From contig CAJHZI010000736.1 in the NCBI GenBank assembly GCA_905160935.1, positions 708,501 to 772,500 on the forward strand: DNA of 64,000 nt. Direction: 5' to 3'. A model generated the notes under the pieces. That model had not been told where the DNA came from, made no database searches, and was given only the letters and a program-made list of their open reading frames with translations. The stretch comes from Enchytraeus crypticus. Lineage: Eukaryota; Annelida; Clitellata; Enchytraeida; Enchytraeidae. Every line of letters begins with the position of its first letter. The stretch's first letter is position 1. The translations under genes and the position numbers were made by a program. Shown in pieces: positions 1 through 11,385 of this stretch.

Positions 1-472
1 CTGGGGGACGTCAAACGAACTTTTCTTATCACTAGGTATAAATGAGTTCTAGCCTATTCTAAAAGCATCTTTTCTGTGAAATATTAGAAATAAAGTTTAA
101 GAGGTAATGTTTTCCAGAACCAATTAATTTCGTTTTTGCTATTCCGCAAGCAGTGCACTGAGCGAGTAGCGTCTATCTCCACGGGCTGTTTCAGAGCTTT
201 CACCGCTCAATCTCAGCAGCAGCTGCATCGTCCTCGTACAGCAGCTGAGCAGCTGAGGCAGCAGCTGTCACAATAGAAAGCTGCTGCAAGGCGCAGTGCA
301 GTGACCGAGGTGTAACTACTGTATATATTTGAAACCTAGGTAACAGCTGTAATTATCAGCTGCTGTATGCTAATTTCTTAGTGATACAGAGTTTCAACTA
401 TGCTACGATCTGTAATATGGCTGTGACTTAAGATCGGCTATCTGCAGCTTCAATGTGACGTGATAAGTTATA

Positions 473-477
<5 letters not shown>
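1..477. other. No gene seen; CAGCTG-rich stretch
   Basis: I see no convincing coding region here. Positions 180-360 are dense in CAGCTG/GCAGCTGC words (E-box-like and self-complementary), more than in the neighbouring AT-rich DNA. No promoter can be assigned because no gene starts nearby. Confidence 0.4.
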
Positions 478-548
<71 letters not shown>

Positions 549-597
549 AAAAAGAGAGAGTGAGAAAGTGAAGAGTGAGAAAGAGAGAGAGAGACGC
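478..597. repeat. (GA)n microsatellite
   Basis: A near-pure GA tract runs from about 478 to 547 and continues as degenerate GA/GAAA to 597. A simple-sequence array with no coding content. Confidence 0.95.
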
Positions 598-737
598 TAG
601 CAGTGGAAACGTAACAATTTTTTGTATTTTGTCATTACTGTTTCATGATATTATGCTAAATTAATTACTCTACATAGAGATAGTTTGAGGTTTTCAAGAA
701 ACTTTTACCAAGATATTCACTAAAATGAGTAATTATG

Positions 738-860
738 AGGCTAAGTTTAACGCCATGTCCTGCTCGATGGCATGTCTTTGAAAGGAAGAGTACTCGATTT
801 AAGCCTTGCATCTACAGATCCGCTGTCAAACAATTAGTCAACAAGTCGCAGGCTCAGCTC
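738..860 (-). mobile_element. SINE-A relative, diverged copy
   Basis: On the minus strand this matches the SINE-A layout. The plus strand shows GCTAAGTTTAACG (tail), then GATCCGCTGTC and GTCGCAGGCTCAGC (head), in the order expected for a reversed copy. The region between is diverged. It resembles the copy at 37860-37965 more than the typical SINE-A, so a subfamily is likely. Confidence 0.55.
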
Positions 861-1189
861 TTATAATCTCAGCCTCATATCTAGCTAGCATCAAACTATC
901 AATTCGACCATCCAACCGATATTGCTTTAGTGTGCACTCTGTTGTCAGTATGTCATACATATCTGAATGTAGTAATGTAAATATCTATGACTATTCCTAA
1001 ATTTGCTATGAGTTTCATGAAGTTATCCTATACTAATTGCCGTTCTTTTGATCACTATATTGATAATTAAATTTATACTGTATTGATTGCACTTTTTATT
1101 TGTATTGTTGTAATTACTAGATTTATAACTAACTTTTCTACTGTAGCAATCTTGTGAATGTCCAGCATACGCAGGGATGATAAGCTACT

Positions 1190-1490
1190 GACAGAAGCCT
1201 ATAGTAGTAGCAATGATTAGCAACTCTATAGCAGTGGCAATGAATAGCTACTGTAGGTAGCCTAGAGCGGTAGCAATGATTAGCTACTGTATAGTATAAC
1301 AGAAGCAATGATTAGCTACTGTAGCCTTTAGCGGTAGCAATGATTAGCTACTGACAGTAGCCTATAGAAGTAGCAATTATATTAGCGACTATAGCCTTTA
1401 GCAGTAGCAACGATTAGCTACTGGAACTTATATCAGTATTTGCTACTGTAGCCTTTAGCGGTAGCAATTCGCTACTCTAGCCTATAGCGG
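1190..1490. repeat. Minisatellite, about 32-37 bp unit (GATTAGCTACTGTAGCC...)
   Basis: About nine imperfect units of GATTAGCTACTG plus TAGCCTATAGCGGTAGCAAT. Unit length varies (32-37 bp) because short AGTAG insertions occur. Non-coding. A (TTG)n tract follows at about 1576-1620. Confidence 0.85.
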
Positions 1491-1844
1491 ACCGATGAGA
1501 TCGTCTCAGATTCAAGAACGTGACCGGAAAAGAAGCGGAATCTGCAACGTGACAAAAAAGCGGCTGAAGAGAAGCTGTTGCTGTTGGTATTGTTGTTGTT
1601 GTTGTTGTTGTTGTTGTTTTTTGCGAATCACTAATTCTCGTCAGGAAAATCCCGCTGCCAAGTACGACGGTACTTTATCGGAATCTACAAAAGGCGTCGA
1701 CTACGACTCTGTTAGTCAGGCCTCTTGAACTTTCTCATAGTATATTATTAACACCAGTGTTCTTTGGTCCTGAATATTATAACTACTAAGCTGGATGATT
1801 TGAGAATTATTTCTTATGCTGGTTTGAAGAGAAGAGCATTGGAT

Positions 1845-1900
1845 AGAATATGTGGAAGAGTCATATGCTATGGACCTGCCAATAGGCAGTGCATTAAGAA
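1845..1900 (+). mobile_element. RTE-like LINE, 3' terminal scrap
   Basis: Contains ATGGACCTGCCAATAGGCAG and GTGCATTAAGA, which match the 3' end of the LINE copies at 44993-45319 and 61060-61130. It is truncated to some 50 bp and abuts a reversed SINE-A. Confidence 0.7.
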
Positions 1901-2029
1901 GCCGTAAAGCTAGTGTTAACTCAGTTTCATCTCTCCAAAGTGCCATCAGTGACGGGAGAGCCCAGTATTTGAATCCACACATACTTACCCGTGGTCGAAT
2001 ATCTTACCTACACCGCCACTTGCTCCAAC
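1901..2029 (-). mobile_element. SINE-A (tRNA-derived), reversed copy
   Basis: The reverse complement has the SINE-A order: AGTGGCGGTGTAGGTAAGAT (A-box region), GTGGATTCAAATACTGGGCT (B-box region), GTCACTGATGGCAC, then GAAACTGAGTTAAC near the tail. A (GA)n tract (2030-2062) lies at its head end. Confidence 0.85.
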
Positions 2030-2060
<31 letters not shown>

Positions 2061-2062
2061 TT

Positions 2063-2734
2063 ACATTACATCTACCTGTGCAAATTTCCTGTTAGAACAT
2101 TCATAACAAGATAATTATATTTAGAAGCCTCTTGCTTGCTCTAACCGCATCTTTAGATATAAAATGAATTACTCGTAAATATAACAAGTAAACGAAATTT
2201 GAATAGTTGACGAAAATCACAATTTAAACTTACATGAATAAGCATTATTGTTTGTTAACCAATCATCATTTTAATATCATTAAAAGCTCAAAGTAATCGA
2301 ATCTACGATGACAACCATTTAAAATGAGATTACGGTATACTTGACATGTCGAAAATTGTGAGCAATTTAGCATAACAATAATCGAACGCATTTTCAATTG
2401 TATTTCGTGAATGTCCAACGTTAATTTCTACAGAGCATGCGCGGTATGATTATATTACCAGTCTGAAACTTTCCAGTTTTTAAAATTTAAAGTTGCATAC
2501 AGCTCGTAACACTGACTAATCCAAATATCAAGAAAGCAATTAGAAAAACGAAGAATCCTGCTTTATAGCTGTGAAATTTAATTTATAATATGCACTTATG
2601 TTTAACGATGCTGTCTATTCATAAATTATTTCTCTTTAGTGTTCTGTAAACTACAATAGCATGTCCAAGGCATATAGCCATGTTGAGAGTCTTCTTTTCA
2701 AGCCCCCACACGGCACTATATAGATCGTCAAGTA
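2063..2734. other. No gene seen
   Basis: AT-rich DNA with frequent stops in all frames. I found no RNA gene, repeat family member or regulatory motif I can support. Confidence 0.4.
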
Positions 2735-2860
2735 TTCTTTCACAAAAAGATATACCTTTCATAGCCTATAGCTTGGGAAATGAACGGTTCCTAAGGTAGT
2801 TTATCTCTGCCTTCCTCAGTTGTCACTTGATTATCTATTAGCGGGACGTGTAGCTAATAG
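2735..2860 (+). repeat. Interspersed repeat R-F, fragment
   Basis: Shares TTTCACAAAA, CCTATAGCTTGG and a CCTTCCTCAGTTGTC-like segment with the longer R-F copies at 15240-15600 and 19030-19300. Fragmentary, and lies next to the LINE at 2905. Confidence 0.5.
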
Positions 2861-2904
2861 TTTATTTAAACTTCAGTATCCTGGACGGACACAATACATA
2901 CATG

Positions 2905-4905
2905 TAAATTATCTCTTAGTGCACTTCCTACTGGCAGGTCCATGGTACATAACGCCTCCACTCTTCTCTGTCTTCCGCCTTCCTCTTCATTTCCACATAC
3001 GAGTGAGTGTTTAAATCATCTAACATACCCAATCTCGGCCTGCCCCTGCCTCTTTTTTCTTCCATTCTACCTTTTATGACCCTTTTAATAGACCTTCCCC
3101 CTTAGAATGTGTCCTATCCAACTCTTCTTCCTATTTCTTAATACATTTATCAACTATCTATCTGTGCCAACTCTCTCCAGAACTTCCTCATTTGTAACCT
3201 TTTGAGTCCAGCTAATCCTCACCATTCTTCTCCAAATCCACATTTCCAACGCCTCCAGTTTCCTAATATCTTCCTTCCTTAAGGTCCATGTCTCACATCC
3301 ATGCAATAGCGTGGTCCAAACCAAAGTTTTCACTATCTTTATCTTTGTGTCTTTCTTTAGACTTTTTGTTAATAGTTCTTTTCTATTACAAAGGCCGCTT
3401 TTGCTTGTGCAATTCTATTGCAAAATTCCGTCTGACATTTCCCGTCATCGGTTATAGTATGACCCAAATATTTGAAACTCCTTACCTTTTCCAATTTCGT
3501 ACCATTTATTGTGATATTAACTTCACCTTTATTATTGGATATTCTCATAACTTTCGTCTTTCCTAAATTAATCTTCATGCCATGTCTCAGTGGCGTATCA
3601 TTCAGCCTATTCCTTATCTTCTACAGTCCAATCTCGCTGCCCGCTACCATTCCTTGGTCATCTGCAAATCGTACATCTTGTAATAAATGCCCTCCTACTT
3701 TTATTCCTTCTTCCAAGTCTTCCATGGCTTCCTCCATCATTGCCTCAGCGTAAATGTTAAACAGCAGCGGCGAAATGCTACATCCTTGTCATACTCCACG
3801 TCCTATTTCACTTTCTTCTGAGTTTTCTTGTTGGATTTTGATTACTGCTCTTTGATTCATGTACAGGCTCAAAATTAGTCTTCTGTCTCTTCAGTCAATT
3901 CCTATTCTTTTTAAGATATTCATCATCGTTATCCAATCAATCCTATCAAAGGCCTTCTCGAAGTCTACAAAGCATACAAAAACGTCATTTCCATATTCTA
4001 AGCTTCTTTCGCAAAGAACCCGCATTACCCCTATAGCTTCTTTTGTGCCGCATCCTTTCCTAAAACTAAATTGTGTCTTGCTCAGTATCATTTCTGCTTT
4101 CGACTCAATGCGATAATTTACTATCTTTAATAAGATCTTCGATACATGAGGTATTAAACTGATTGTTCTGTAATTCGAACTCTCCACAGCTTTTTTGGGG
4201 ATTGGGATCATCACTGACTTGGTAAAGTCGTTTGGCCAAATACCTGTATTGTACACTTCCATACATAACTCCACTAACTTATTGAGTGTTTCTCCTTCCA
4301 ACATTTTCAAGAATTCTGCTGGGATTTCATCTACTCCGACTGCTTTCCCCTTCTTCATACTGTTACTGCATACTAAATTTCCTCCGTCATTATATCCGGG
4401 CCCCTTTTATCGTTTTCTATGATATTTTCATCCTCTATTTTAAAATTCTCTGGAACTGGTTTCCCAGCCTTATCATACAATTCCTCTACATATTCTCTCA
4501 ATCTTTCTGTTATTTCTTCCAGATCTGTCTTCAATTCCCCATCTTTACTCATTATACTAATGTTCTTTTCATCTCCTTTCTTTTTCTTATCGATTCTTGT
4601 TAATATCCTGACTTCCTGGTATAATAGATCCGACCTCCCTCTTCTATCATATTCTGCTAAATCATCACACTCTTCACTCCACCAGTGATCTATTGCCTTG
4701 TCTGTAATTATTCTAAGTTCATTGTTTAAGCTTCTATATTTCCTTCGGCCATGACCGGTGTCAATGCTTTTCCATTTCCTCCTTTCATCCATTTTGTCTA
4801 GCTTCTCGCTTGTGACCCAGGTTTTTTTAGCTGTATTTGCTTTAAGGAAGCCATAGACTTCTTTTGGAAGCCATAGGCTCCTTGTGTAAAATGTATCAAT
4901 CAAAT
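2905..4905 (-). pseudogene. RTE/CFDP2-like LINE, 5'-truncated reverse transcriptase
   Basis: A dead non-LTR retrotransposon read on the minus strand. The open stretches are 4903-4373, 4358-3891 and 3578-3369, joined by frameshifts and stops. The first holds a linker region. The second holds RT motifs (NYRTISLIPHVSKILLKIV, QFSFRKGCG, FVCFVDFEKAFDRIDW). The catalytic FADDQ box is near 3650-3670. The segment KTKVMRISNNKGEVNITING is C-terminal to RT. The endonuclease half present in the 55.6-58.7 kb copy is missing, so this is a 5'-truncated insertion. The 3' end (2905-2960) matches the other copies. RTE/BovB affinity is inferred from the resemblance of the family to CFDP2-type endonuclease-RT proteins. 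Confidence 0.9.
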
Positions 4906-5559
4906 ATTGTAAAATTATACATAATTATAATATAACACAGCCCAATATAAAATACGACCTTAAAGCTAAATAAGAAGAGGAAAGTAGACCAGTGGCATAA
5001 GATCACAACAATATAGCAGCTTGATCTTTGCAAGACTGTAATAGTGAGAAAATAAAATAGTAAATATTCTTTATCATAGACAAAATACTACAATAGAATA
5101 TGATACAAAATATTTGAAAAATTGTAATTTGACGTTAAATTATTCAACTATTGTGAATAAGAATTTGTACTGTAGACCAGCCATTTGGCTGAGCGCCAAA
5201 AAGATAATCTAATTTTATAACTGGAAGCAGAAGCATGGCTACTGTATCCTCAGAGCCATGTGCGATGTCCCATGTTAAGACAAAGATAAGGAGAAAGCGC
5301 CTTTCAGCCCACCCCCCTCAACACTATTTTTGTCCTTCTCAATTGGTCGATGAAAAAATCGATAGAGAATCGTCAACGCAGAATCTTCCTAAGTGTAATG
5401 AACTGGCTTATGGAGAGTCGTGATAAGTTGGATACATGTTATGACTCTACGCTTTAACGAAATTAAAATATAATCGAGTCTAACTTAGAGTCAGATGTGT
5501 AACTCATTTTAGTTTCTTTTCCCACCAATGAATATTATCTGCTAGATTCATCGTCATAT
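4906..5559. other. No gene seen
   Basis: AT-rich, no supported feature. A 62-codon frame at 5235-5423 has no recognisable domain or splice context and is not called. Confidence 0.4.
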
Positions 5560-5600
5560 GCATATACATACATACATATAATATATATAAGTCTGTATAT

Positions 5601-5674
<74 letters not shown>

Positions 5675-5678
5675 ATAT
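5560..5678. repeat. (CATA)/(CA)/(TA)n compound microsatellite, palindromic
   Basis: The block GTCTGTATATACACACACAC, then (TA)n, then GTGTGTGTGTATATACAGAC reads as an inverted repeat about 94 bp long (5591-5684). The left transposon end at 5679 lies inside its right arm. Confidence 0.85.
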
Positions 5679-6384
5679 ACAGACTGGGGCAAAAAATAAT
5701 AATCCCCTAGAGAAATCTCAATAACTTTAAGAAAACTCAAGATATCTCTGCGAAATTTTTGGAGCTTCTAGGGGAGGAATTTCGGCGTATATCCTGCAAA
5801 TTTGATGAAACTATTTTCATTAGTTACGAAATTACATCATTTCTACGAGAAAAGTGCTAAAATCAATTTTAACAGGGCTTTTCGAAATGTCAGTCGTTCC
5901 TTTTAAAGAAAATAACGAGCCTGAAAAGAGCCGTTTACTTAAGTGATGGAGTTTAGGCCTGCACTACCTTGTTAGCTACTCCAATAAATGATGCGTAAAA
6001 TTCGTTCTTATGTTTAAATTATTCCTAAATTTTGAAGAACATTTCCGGTACTTTTGTTTAAATAAGCCTGATTAAAATTGATTTTAACACTTTTTCCCGA
6101 GAAACGCTGTATTTTTGTTACTTCTGAATATATTTTCACCAAATTTGCAGGATAAGTGTAGAAATTCCTCCTTTGGAAGCTCCGAAAAGCCTTGTTAAAA
6201 CTGATTTTGCAATTTTTTCGTAGAAACGCTGTAATATCTTTCCTGCTGAATAGATTTTCATCAAATTTTCAGGATATACGAAGAAATTCCTCTCCTAGAC
6301 GCTCCGCAAATTTCGTAGAGAAATTTTGAGTCTTCTTAAAGTTATTGAGATCTCGCTAGGGGATTATTTTTTGGCCCCAGTCTG

Positions 6385-6385
<1 letters not shown>
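5679..6385. mobile_element. Non-autonomous TIR element (mariner-like MITE), copy 1
   Basis: The left end reads TACAGACTGGGGCAAAAAAT and the right end is its complement, GCCCCAGTCTGTA. The ends stay complementary for roughly 100 bp, with gaps, through CTCAATAACTTTAAGAAAAC and GGGGAGGAATTTC. Both ends sit in (TA)n DNA, as expected for a TA target. There is no transposase inside. The interior has two partially duplicated blocks around AGAAACGCTGTA. A second copy is at 27389-28145. The terminal order of motifs resembles the left end of the mariner at 28821. Confidence 0.85.
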
Positions 6386-6469
<84 letters not shown>

Positions 6470-6618
6470 GTATATGTATATATATACAATATAAAGCTGG
6501 TAAACTAAGGTTGACGTCAGTTTCCTCACTCGAAAGCGATGTCAGTTACGGGCGAGCCCAGGATTTGAACCCCGCACCTTCTGATCCGCGGTCGAGTATC
6601 TTACCGACTTCGCTCCAG

Positions 6619-6684
<66 letters not shown>

Positions 6685-6690
6685 ATATGA
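6386..6690. repeat. (TA)n arrays flanking a reversed SINE-A
   Basis: Two long (TA)n arrays (about 6388-6458 and 6621-6677) sit on either side of the SINE-A at 6492-6620. No coding content: apparent frames through here are IYIYIY runs. Confidence 0.95.
6492..6620 (-). mobile_element. SINE-A, reversed copy
   Basis: The reverse complement contains GAGCGAAGTCGGTAAGATAC (A box), GGGGTTCAAATCCTGGGCTC (B box), then AACTGACATCGCTTTCGAGT and GAAACTGACGTCAACCTTAG. Well conserved relative to the 54.5 kb copy. Confidence 0.9.
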
Positions 6691-7911
6691 TCATTATTCA
6701 TCAATATACGTGGCAGTATATATGTGTTAAGTTATTTTATCGAATAACTGCTTTAATATGCTACCAATCATGCCTGTACTTTTGCAATCTCAAGAGCTAC
6801 CAGCTGCAGCAGAACTGAACGCCCGTTTCCCGGAGGATGGGATCTCAGTAACCAGTCAAGCGACTCTGGTTAAACTAATCGTTGAATTGCCGGAGTGCTG
6901 CTGAAGAGCTGTACAAAATCTAAGATTTGACATACAATGTATAAACTAAAGAGGGGATATTCTCATCGCTTTTAATCTCACAATTGATACAAAGCAGCAG
7001 CTTTAAAGCAACAATTAACTCCACTGGTTGTACATACTTTATAAGGTATCTTACCATTGCACGTGGTTTGGAAATATCAAGCTACATGACTATGATGATT
7101 GGCATTTCGATGATTTTGCCAAAATATAATGCAAATTATTAAAATAAATATAACAAATATTGTGAATTGCGATGTATTTGTTGAAAGGCATATAGCAATA
7201 TAACGATAAGTTCGTTTATTTGAATTATATCTTTGTTACATAGTAGAAATTTTACACAATGTTGTAAGCAAATAAACTAACTGTAAATTAACACAATAAA
7301 ATTCGTAGCAATGAATTGGTGAATTAAAGCTAATAATAATATGTACACTAACTTTAATTGTGTGAGCGTTAATTTGCTGTATGAGAGGATTAACTGTTTT
7401 TTTTGCAATGAATTGCTTGAAAGTGGTTACTTATTCTATAGATAACATAGCGATGATACAGCAATAGTAAAGACATGAATATAGTACAGATACGATGCAT
7501 TGATATCTAAATCTTAATGCCGTTATGAAGTAGACCCCAGAGACTAATGTTACACGTCCTCATCGATAAACCGTAATTACCAAATACTAGAGCAGCAGAG
7601 ATCGATGAGCGATCGATAGAGTTATATTGAGCATCGTTTTATGGGAGAATAATCTTCAAGTCATAATCACGCTTCTGCTAATCGAAGGGATTATACTATA
7701 AAAGCTTTTAACCATTTTACTAAATAGCAAATTAAATCTTAGAGGCGATAAATCAATCAATACAGATCAATCGTGGTTTTATTTAAAAGCAAGAGCTGCA
7801 AACACAAACTCCAAAGAACAAAAGTGTAACGATTTATGAAATTACGATGATAACGATTGATGGCTATAGTAATATAAATTCTTCAAAATGCAAAAGTTTT
7901 AGTGTACTGAC
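6691..7911. other. No gene seen
   Basis: About 1.2 kb of AT-rich DNA without supported genes or recognised repeats. Confidence 0.4.
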
Positions 7912-8045
7912 TAGAACCAGTGGCGTAGTCGGTATGATATTCGACCGCGGATCAGTATGTGCGGGGTTCAAAGCCTGGGCTCGCCAGTAACTGACATCGC
8001 TTGCGAGTGAGGAAACTGACGTTAACAATAGCTTTACCAGCTTTT
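7912..8045 (+). mobile_element. SINE-A, forward copy
   Basis: Forward order: CAGTGGCGTAGTCGGTATGA (A box), GGGGTTCAAAGCCTGGGCTC (B box), TGACATCGCTTGCGAGTGAG, GAAACTGACGTTAACAATAG, and an AGCTTTTA tail. The two spaced internal pol III box-like motifs support tRNA ancestry. Confidence 0.9.
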
Positions 8046-8542
8046 AATAAAGTTGAGAGCTATAAGTATTCGAGGTTTTGTAGAATACTGTAATTAAGCT
8101 GGTTGTACACTGGCCTTAAAAACAGGATAAGACCTGCTCAAAATTTACTCTAACTATCCCCGGCAAAAATTCTTGTTAAAAATAGATCTTTATCTGCGAT
8201 TTAAATTGTAGATTTATCATTTACCATATATACTGTATATATTATGTACAGTATATATTATAGAGTAAGCATTTGCTAATAATATTTCAATAAAGCTCGT
8301 TAATTTAACCTTAGCGTTTCCAGTAAAACTAAAAACGTTTAGTGAGGTACTGTCTGGAGTCTATATTGATGATGATGCTAGTAGGATACATCAACGATGA
8401 ACCTTTAGCTAATATCATACACATTATACAATGCATTGAGTCGTGACTTCGTTTCGTTTACAGATCTATAAACTCTCTTTCACTAGATGTCAACATCTCC
8501 AACTCGAATATACACTCTATACATTTAACCATTAAATGTCTC
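8046..8542. other. No gene seen
   Basis: AT-rich. A short palindromic (TATACTGTATA) cluster lies at about 8227-8265. Nothing else supported. Confidence 0.35.
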
Positions 8543-8772
8543 AATAGCATAGAGGTAACGTCATGAACTTTTAAATGACAGATCCTGAGGTGAATTGAAC
8601 CCTCGTGGGTTCGAATCCCAGCCGCGCTGATCTGAGAGTAAAGCCTCGGACATTCACTGGACTGGTTATACGGAAAATGGTCTAAATTGCCTAACGGTAT
8701 AAACATGTGGTATTAAAAGTGATAGATATCAACATAGTTGATCATTTCACTATAGTGTGTGTTAACTTTACT
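8543..8772 (+). mobile_element. SINE-B (tRNA-like head), forward copy
   Basis: The head TAGCATAGAGGTAACGTCAT (A-box-like) and GTGGGTTCGAATCCC (near-perfect B box) are followed by a conserved body (GATCTGAGAGTAAA, CGGACATTCACTGGACTGGT, TAAATTGCCTAACGG, GATAGATATCAACATAGTTG). Other copies are at 31700-31922 (reversed), 42327-42470 and 50365-50530. Confidence 0.9.
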
Positions 8773-10110
8773 TTGTTTAAAAGAAATATTAACAGCATTT
8801 AAAATTTATATCCCGTATTTCCTGCAGAAATAGAGAAGCTGATAAATGAGCTTAGGAATTTCATTCATTCAGGCATCAATAGCATCTATACCGCCAGGAT
8901 GCATCTCAATCAAACATCCACTACCAATGCTTTTATGGCAACCTCATCATTCTTTAATCTCTACTATCCACTTCCATTCGCCCTTCTCTCTCTCTCTCTC
9001 TCTCTCTCATGGTATTTGTATCTTTACATATTTCAGAGATTGTGTGATTGCAGCCGTGATTCTATGTACCATTTCTTTAAACAGTACTTTTTCCTCTTTC
9101 AAATTAGTTCTTAACATCGATTTTGGTTATGACATTTGTCTACCGTCAGTGATAGAATTCCCTTTCGAATGGGAGTTGGAGATTGGATCCCCACATAGTT
9201 GTCATTGCCCATATTAAAGTACGCTACACCTGTATGCTAAATTCCATAGAAAACGAGGCAGAAATTTCTCTCAGCCTTGCCTACTGCATGCAGAATTTTT
9301 TTAAATTGTAACTCTGTATACGCTAATATTGATCTAATAGTAGGATTAGTAGGAACAAATTATTTAAACATGCTTCTTGCTTGGCCGAGAACTTCACAAA
9401 GAAGTATTTTATATGAGAAATTATCATAACAACATCCACAACACCGTTTTAACATTTCCTAGAAAAAAAATCAAAAGAAACTCTATCATAGGGTGATTTA
9501 CAAGAAAACGAAAAAATTATATGCTTTCTATTTACATTTTTAATACATATTCTATTAAAATTGTTAATTTTACAATCGATATCAATCCATGAGTCCATGG
9601 TCTAATACCTTTAACACACGGATTAGTTTCTTTGGTCAAATACTCTGCCACAAAAAGAAAACCAATTGATATCCCGCCAAGTAGAATTAGGACAAGCCAG
9701 ATAATTTTGCAATAAATATACAAAAAATCATGAATAACTAAATTTTAGCTACTCTCATAAATTGAAATATAAAGGATTTAGCGACCTATTTTACTAATCA
9801 TTCTAAATATGAAATGTTAAGCCAGAGAAGCTTGATAAGCGAATTCTTCTATGAACGTAGGATGAATGAAAATAATAATTATTTGCTTCAGATGATTAAT
9901 TGCAAGGCGCCTTTTGTGGACCTACTGCAGAATCTGTTTTGTGAATTAAACGTTAACGACTCATCTGTTCATCTCAACGTCGTGTGGCTGAAGTGAATAT
10001 GACCAGTAGCACTTCAAACGGCTGGCTTCATTAACTCAGTGGCGATCGTTCAAAATTTAGTACAACCTTGATACTCTTTAATTACTGAACGATAGGTATT
10101 ATATCGTTAT
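8773..10110. other. No gene seen; short (CT)n tract
   Basis: A (CT)n tract lies at about 8983-9008. Frames of 60-120 codons here are low-complexity or featureless. Nothing else supported. Confidence 0.4.
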
Positions 10111-10199
10111 CCGTATTATTTGTGCAATAATAATAATAATAATAACATTAATAATAATAATTATTGTGAATAATAATAATAATAATAATAATCCGATTT

Positions 10200-10310
10200 T
10201 TATGCCGATTGATGACCTCGAGTAGCCGGGCGGCGATTCAGCACGTATTGCTTGAATCGTTTTTATCAAACTTCAGGTTCTTTACACCGGGGTAAAAAAA
10301 TAATAATAAT
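10200..10310 (+). mobile_element. 3' UTR fragment of the RLE-type LINE, copy 1
   Basis: Carries GACCTCGAGTAGCCGGGCGG, CGATTCAGCACGTATTGCTT and GGTTCTTTACACCGGGGTAA, then an A-rich (TAA)n tail to about 10360. The same block recurs at 12130-12240 and 12440-12535, the latter directly after coding sequence of the element, which identifies it as the element's 3' UTR. Confidence 0.85.
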
Positions 10311-10479
10311 AGTAAAAATAATAATAATAATAATAGTAATAATAATAATAATAACAATAATAGCATGTGTGTCAGCTGTGTGGTATGGGTTACATGGGAC
10401 GTGTCGACCTGCGCTTCCACTACACACGTGTTCACAACGTTAGCGTCACACAGACGCGTCTCAACGCTCAAAACAGTTG

Positions 10480-11136
10480 CACGTTATAATAATAATAATA
10501 ATAATAATAATGATTTCAGCACCTATGCAGAATCTAAGCTCCATCCCAACTGTGGCTTCATCTGTTTCAACCCAAAATAAAAGCCAAATCCAAACAGGTG
10601 CCCGACCTGTACCCCCAAAAACTCAAATCAAATCTGGGGTTCAGTCCACGCAGCCTAAGCCTCAGGTGCCGACGGGTGGCAAGCGGGCACTGGGGCAGCA
10701 CGTGAGCACGAGGGTGATCGTCATCGGGTTGAACACAGCCCGTCTGAAAGAAAAGAGAAGCGTCCTACGTCCCGGCCTCTCAATACTCCCCTCCTCCTCC
10801 TCGAGTGCGTCCAGAGAGCCTGAGATAGATCTACAAGAGTTTTCTGGGCTGACCCTCAGCGAGAAGAAGAAGATACTCGAGGCTAGAATGGCCTCTGCAT
10901 CCCAGGGGTCTCTCTCACCGGGGCCACAGCACCAGGGTCAAAGGCTGAACCAGATGTTGGTCTCAGAGCAGTCTGAGAGGCAGTGCTCATCGGGCTTTAC
11001 AAATCAGAGCCCTAATCAAGCGGATACTCGATTCCATAATTATCTAGGAACAGCTATCCAGATTTCAGGGTCGTTGACTTCTAAAAGCGGGTTTCCCAAC
11101 AGAGTTCTCATAACTGCCTCATCAACGCCTGTTTAG
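10480..11136 (+). pseudogene. Probable upstream ORF of the RLE-type LINE
   Basis: An open frame of about 210 codons, rich in Ser, Gln and Pro (QNLSSIPTVASSVSTQNKSQ at the start; EFSGLTLSEKKKILEARMAS in the middle). No domain is recognised. GC and codon use differ from the AT-rich flanks but match the RT fragment 250 bp downstream. The two are separated by an (ACT)n/(AAT)n array, so I infer they belong to one damaged element. It could instead be an unrelated gene exon. Confidence 0.4.
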
Positions 11137-11269
11137 GGGAGTCACAGTCGTGGTAGATCGATAATGGATGAAGTGGGGACGGGCGCTGCTGGAGCCTAAA
11201 GCTGTGGATTCAGGGAAATGTCACCCTCTGCTGCAATCAGCAACGTTTAACTTTTTTGCGGACATAGAT

Positions 11270-11385
11270 TCAGATAATAACAATACTACCACTATTACTA
11301 CTACTACTACTACTACAACTACTACTACTACTACTAATAATAATAATAATAATAATAATTATTATTATTATTATTATAATTATAA
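11270..11385. repeat. (ACT)n / (AAT)n microsatellite
   Basis: An uninterrupted trinucleotide array: ACTACT... switching to AATAAT... and TTATTA.... It splits the two halves of the element. Confidence 0.95.

Noticed and set aside
1495-1728. 77-codon frame with a poly-Cys run
   Set aside because: The run is a (TTG)n microsatellite. There is no domain, splice context or start support.
3288-4688. Several + strand frames of 75-105 codons
   Set aside because: Antisense shadows of the minus-strand LINE reverse transcriptase.
10238-10580. Leu- and Ile-rich frames
   Set aside because: Translations of (TAA)n/(TTA)n tails.
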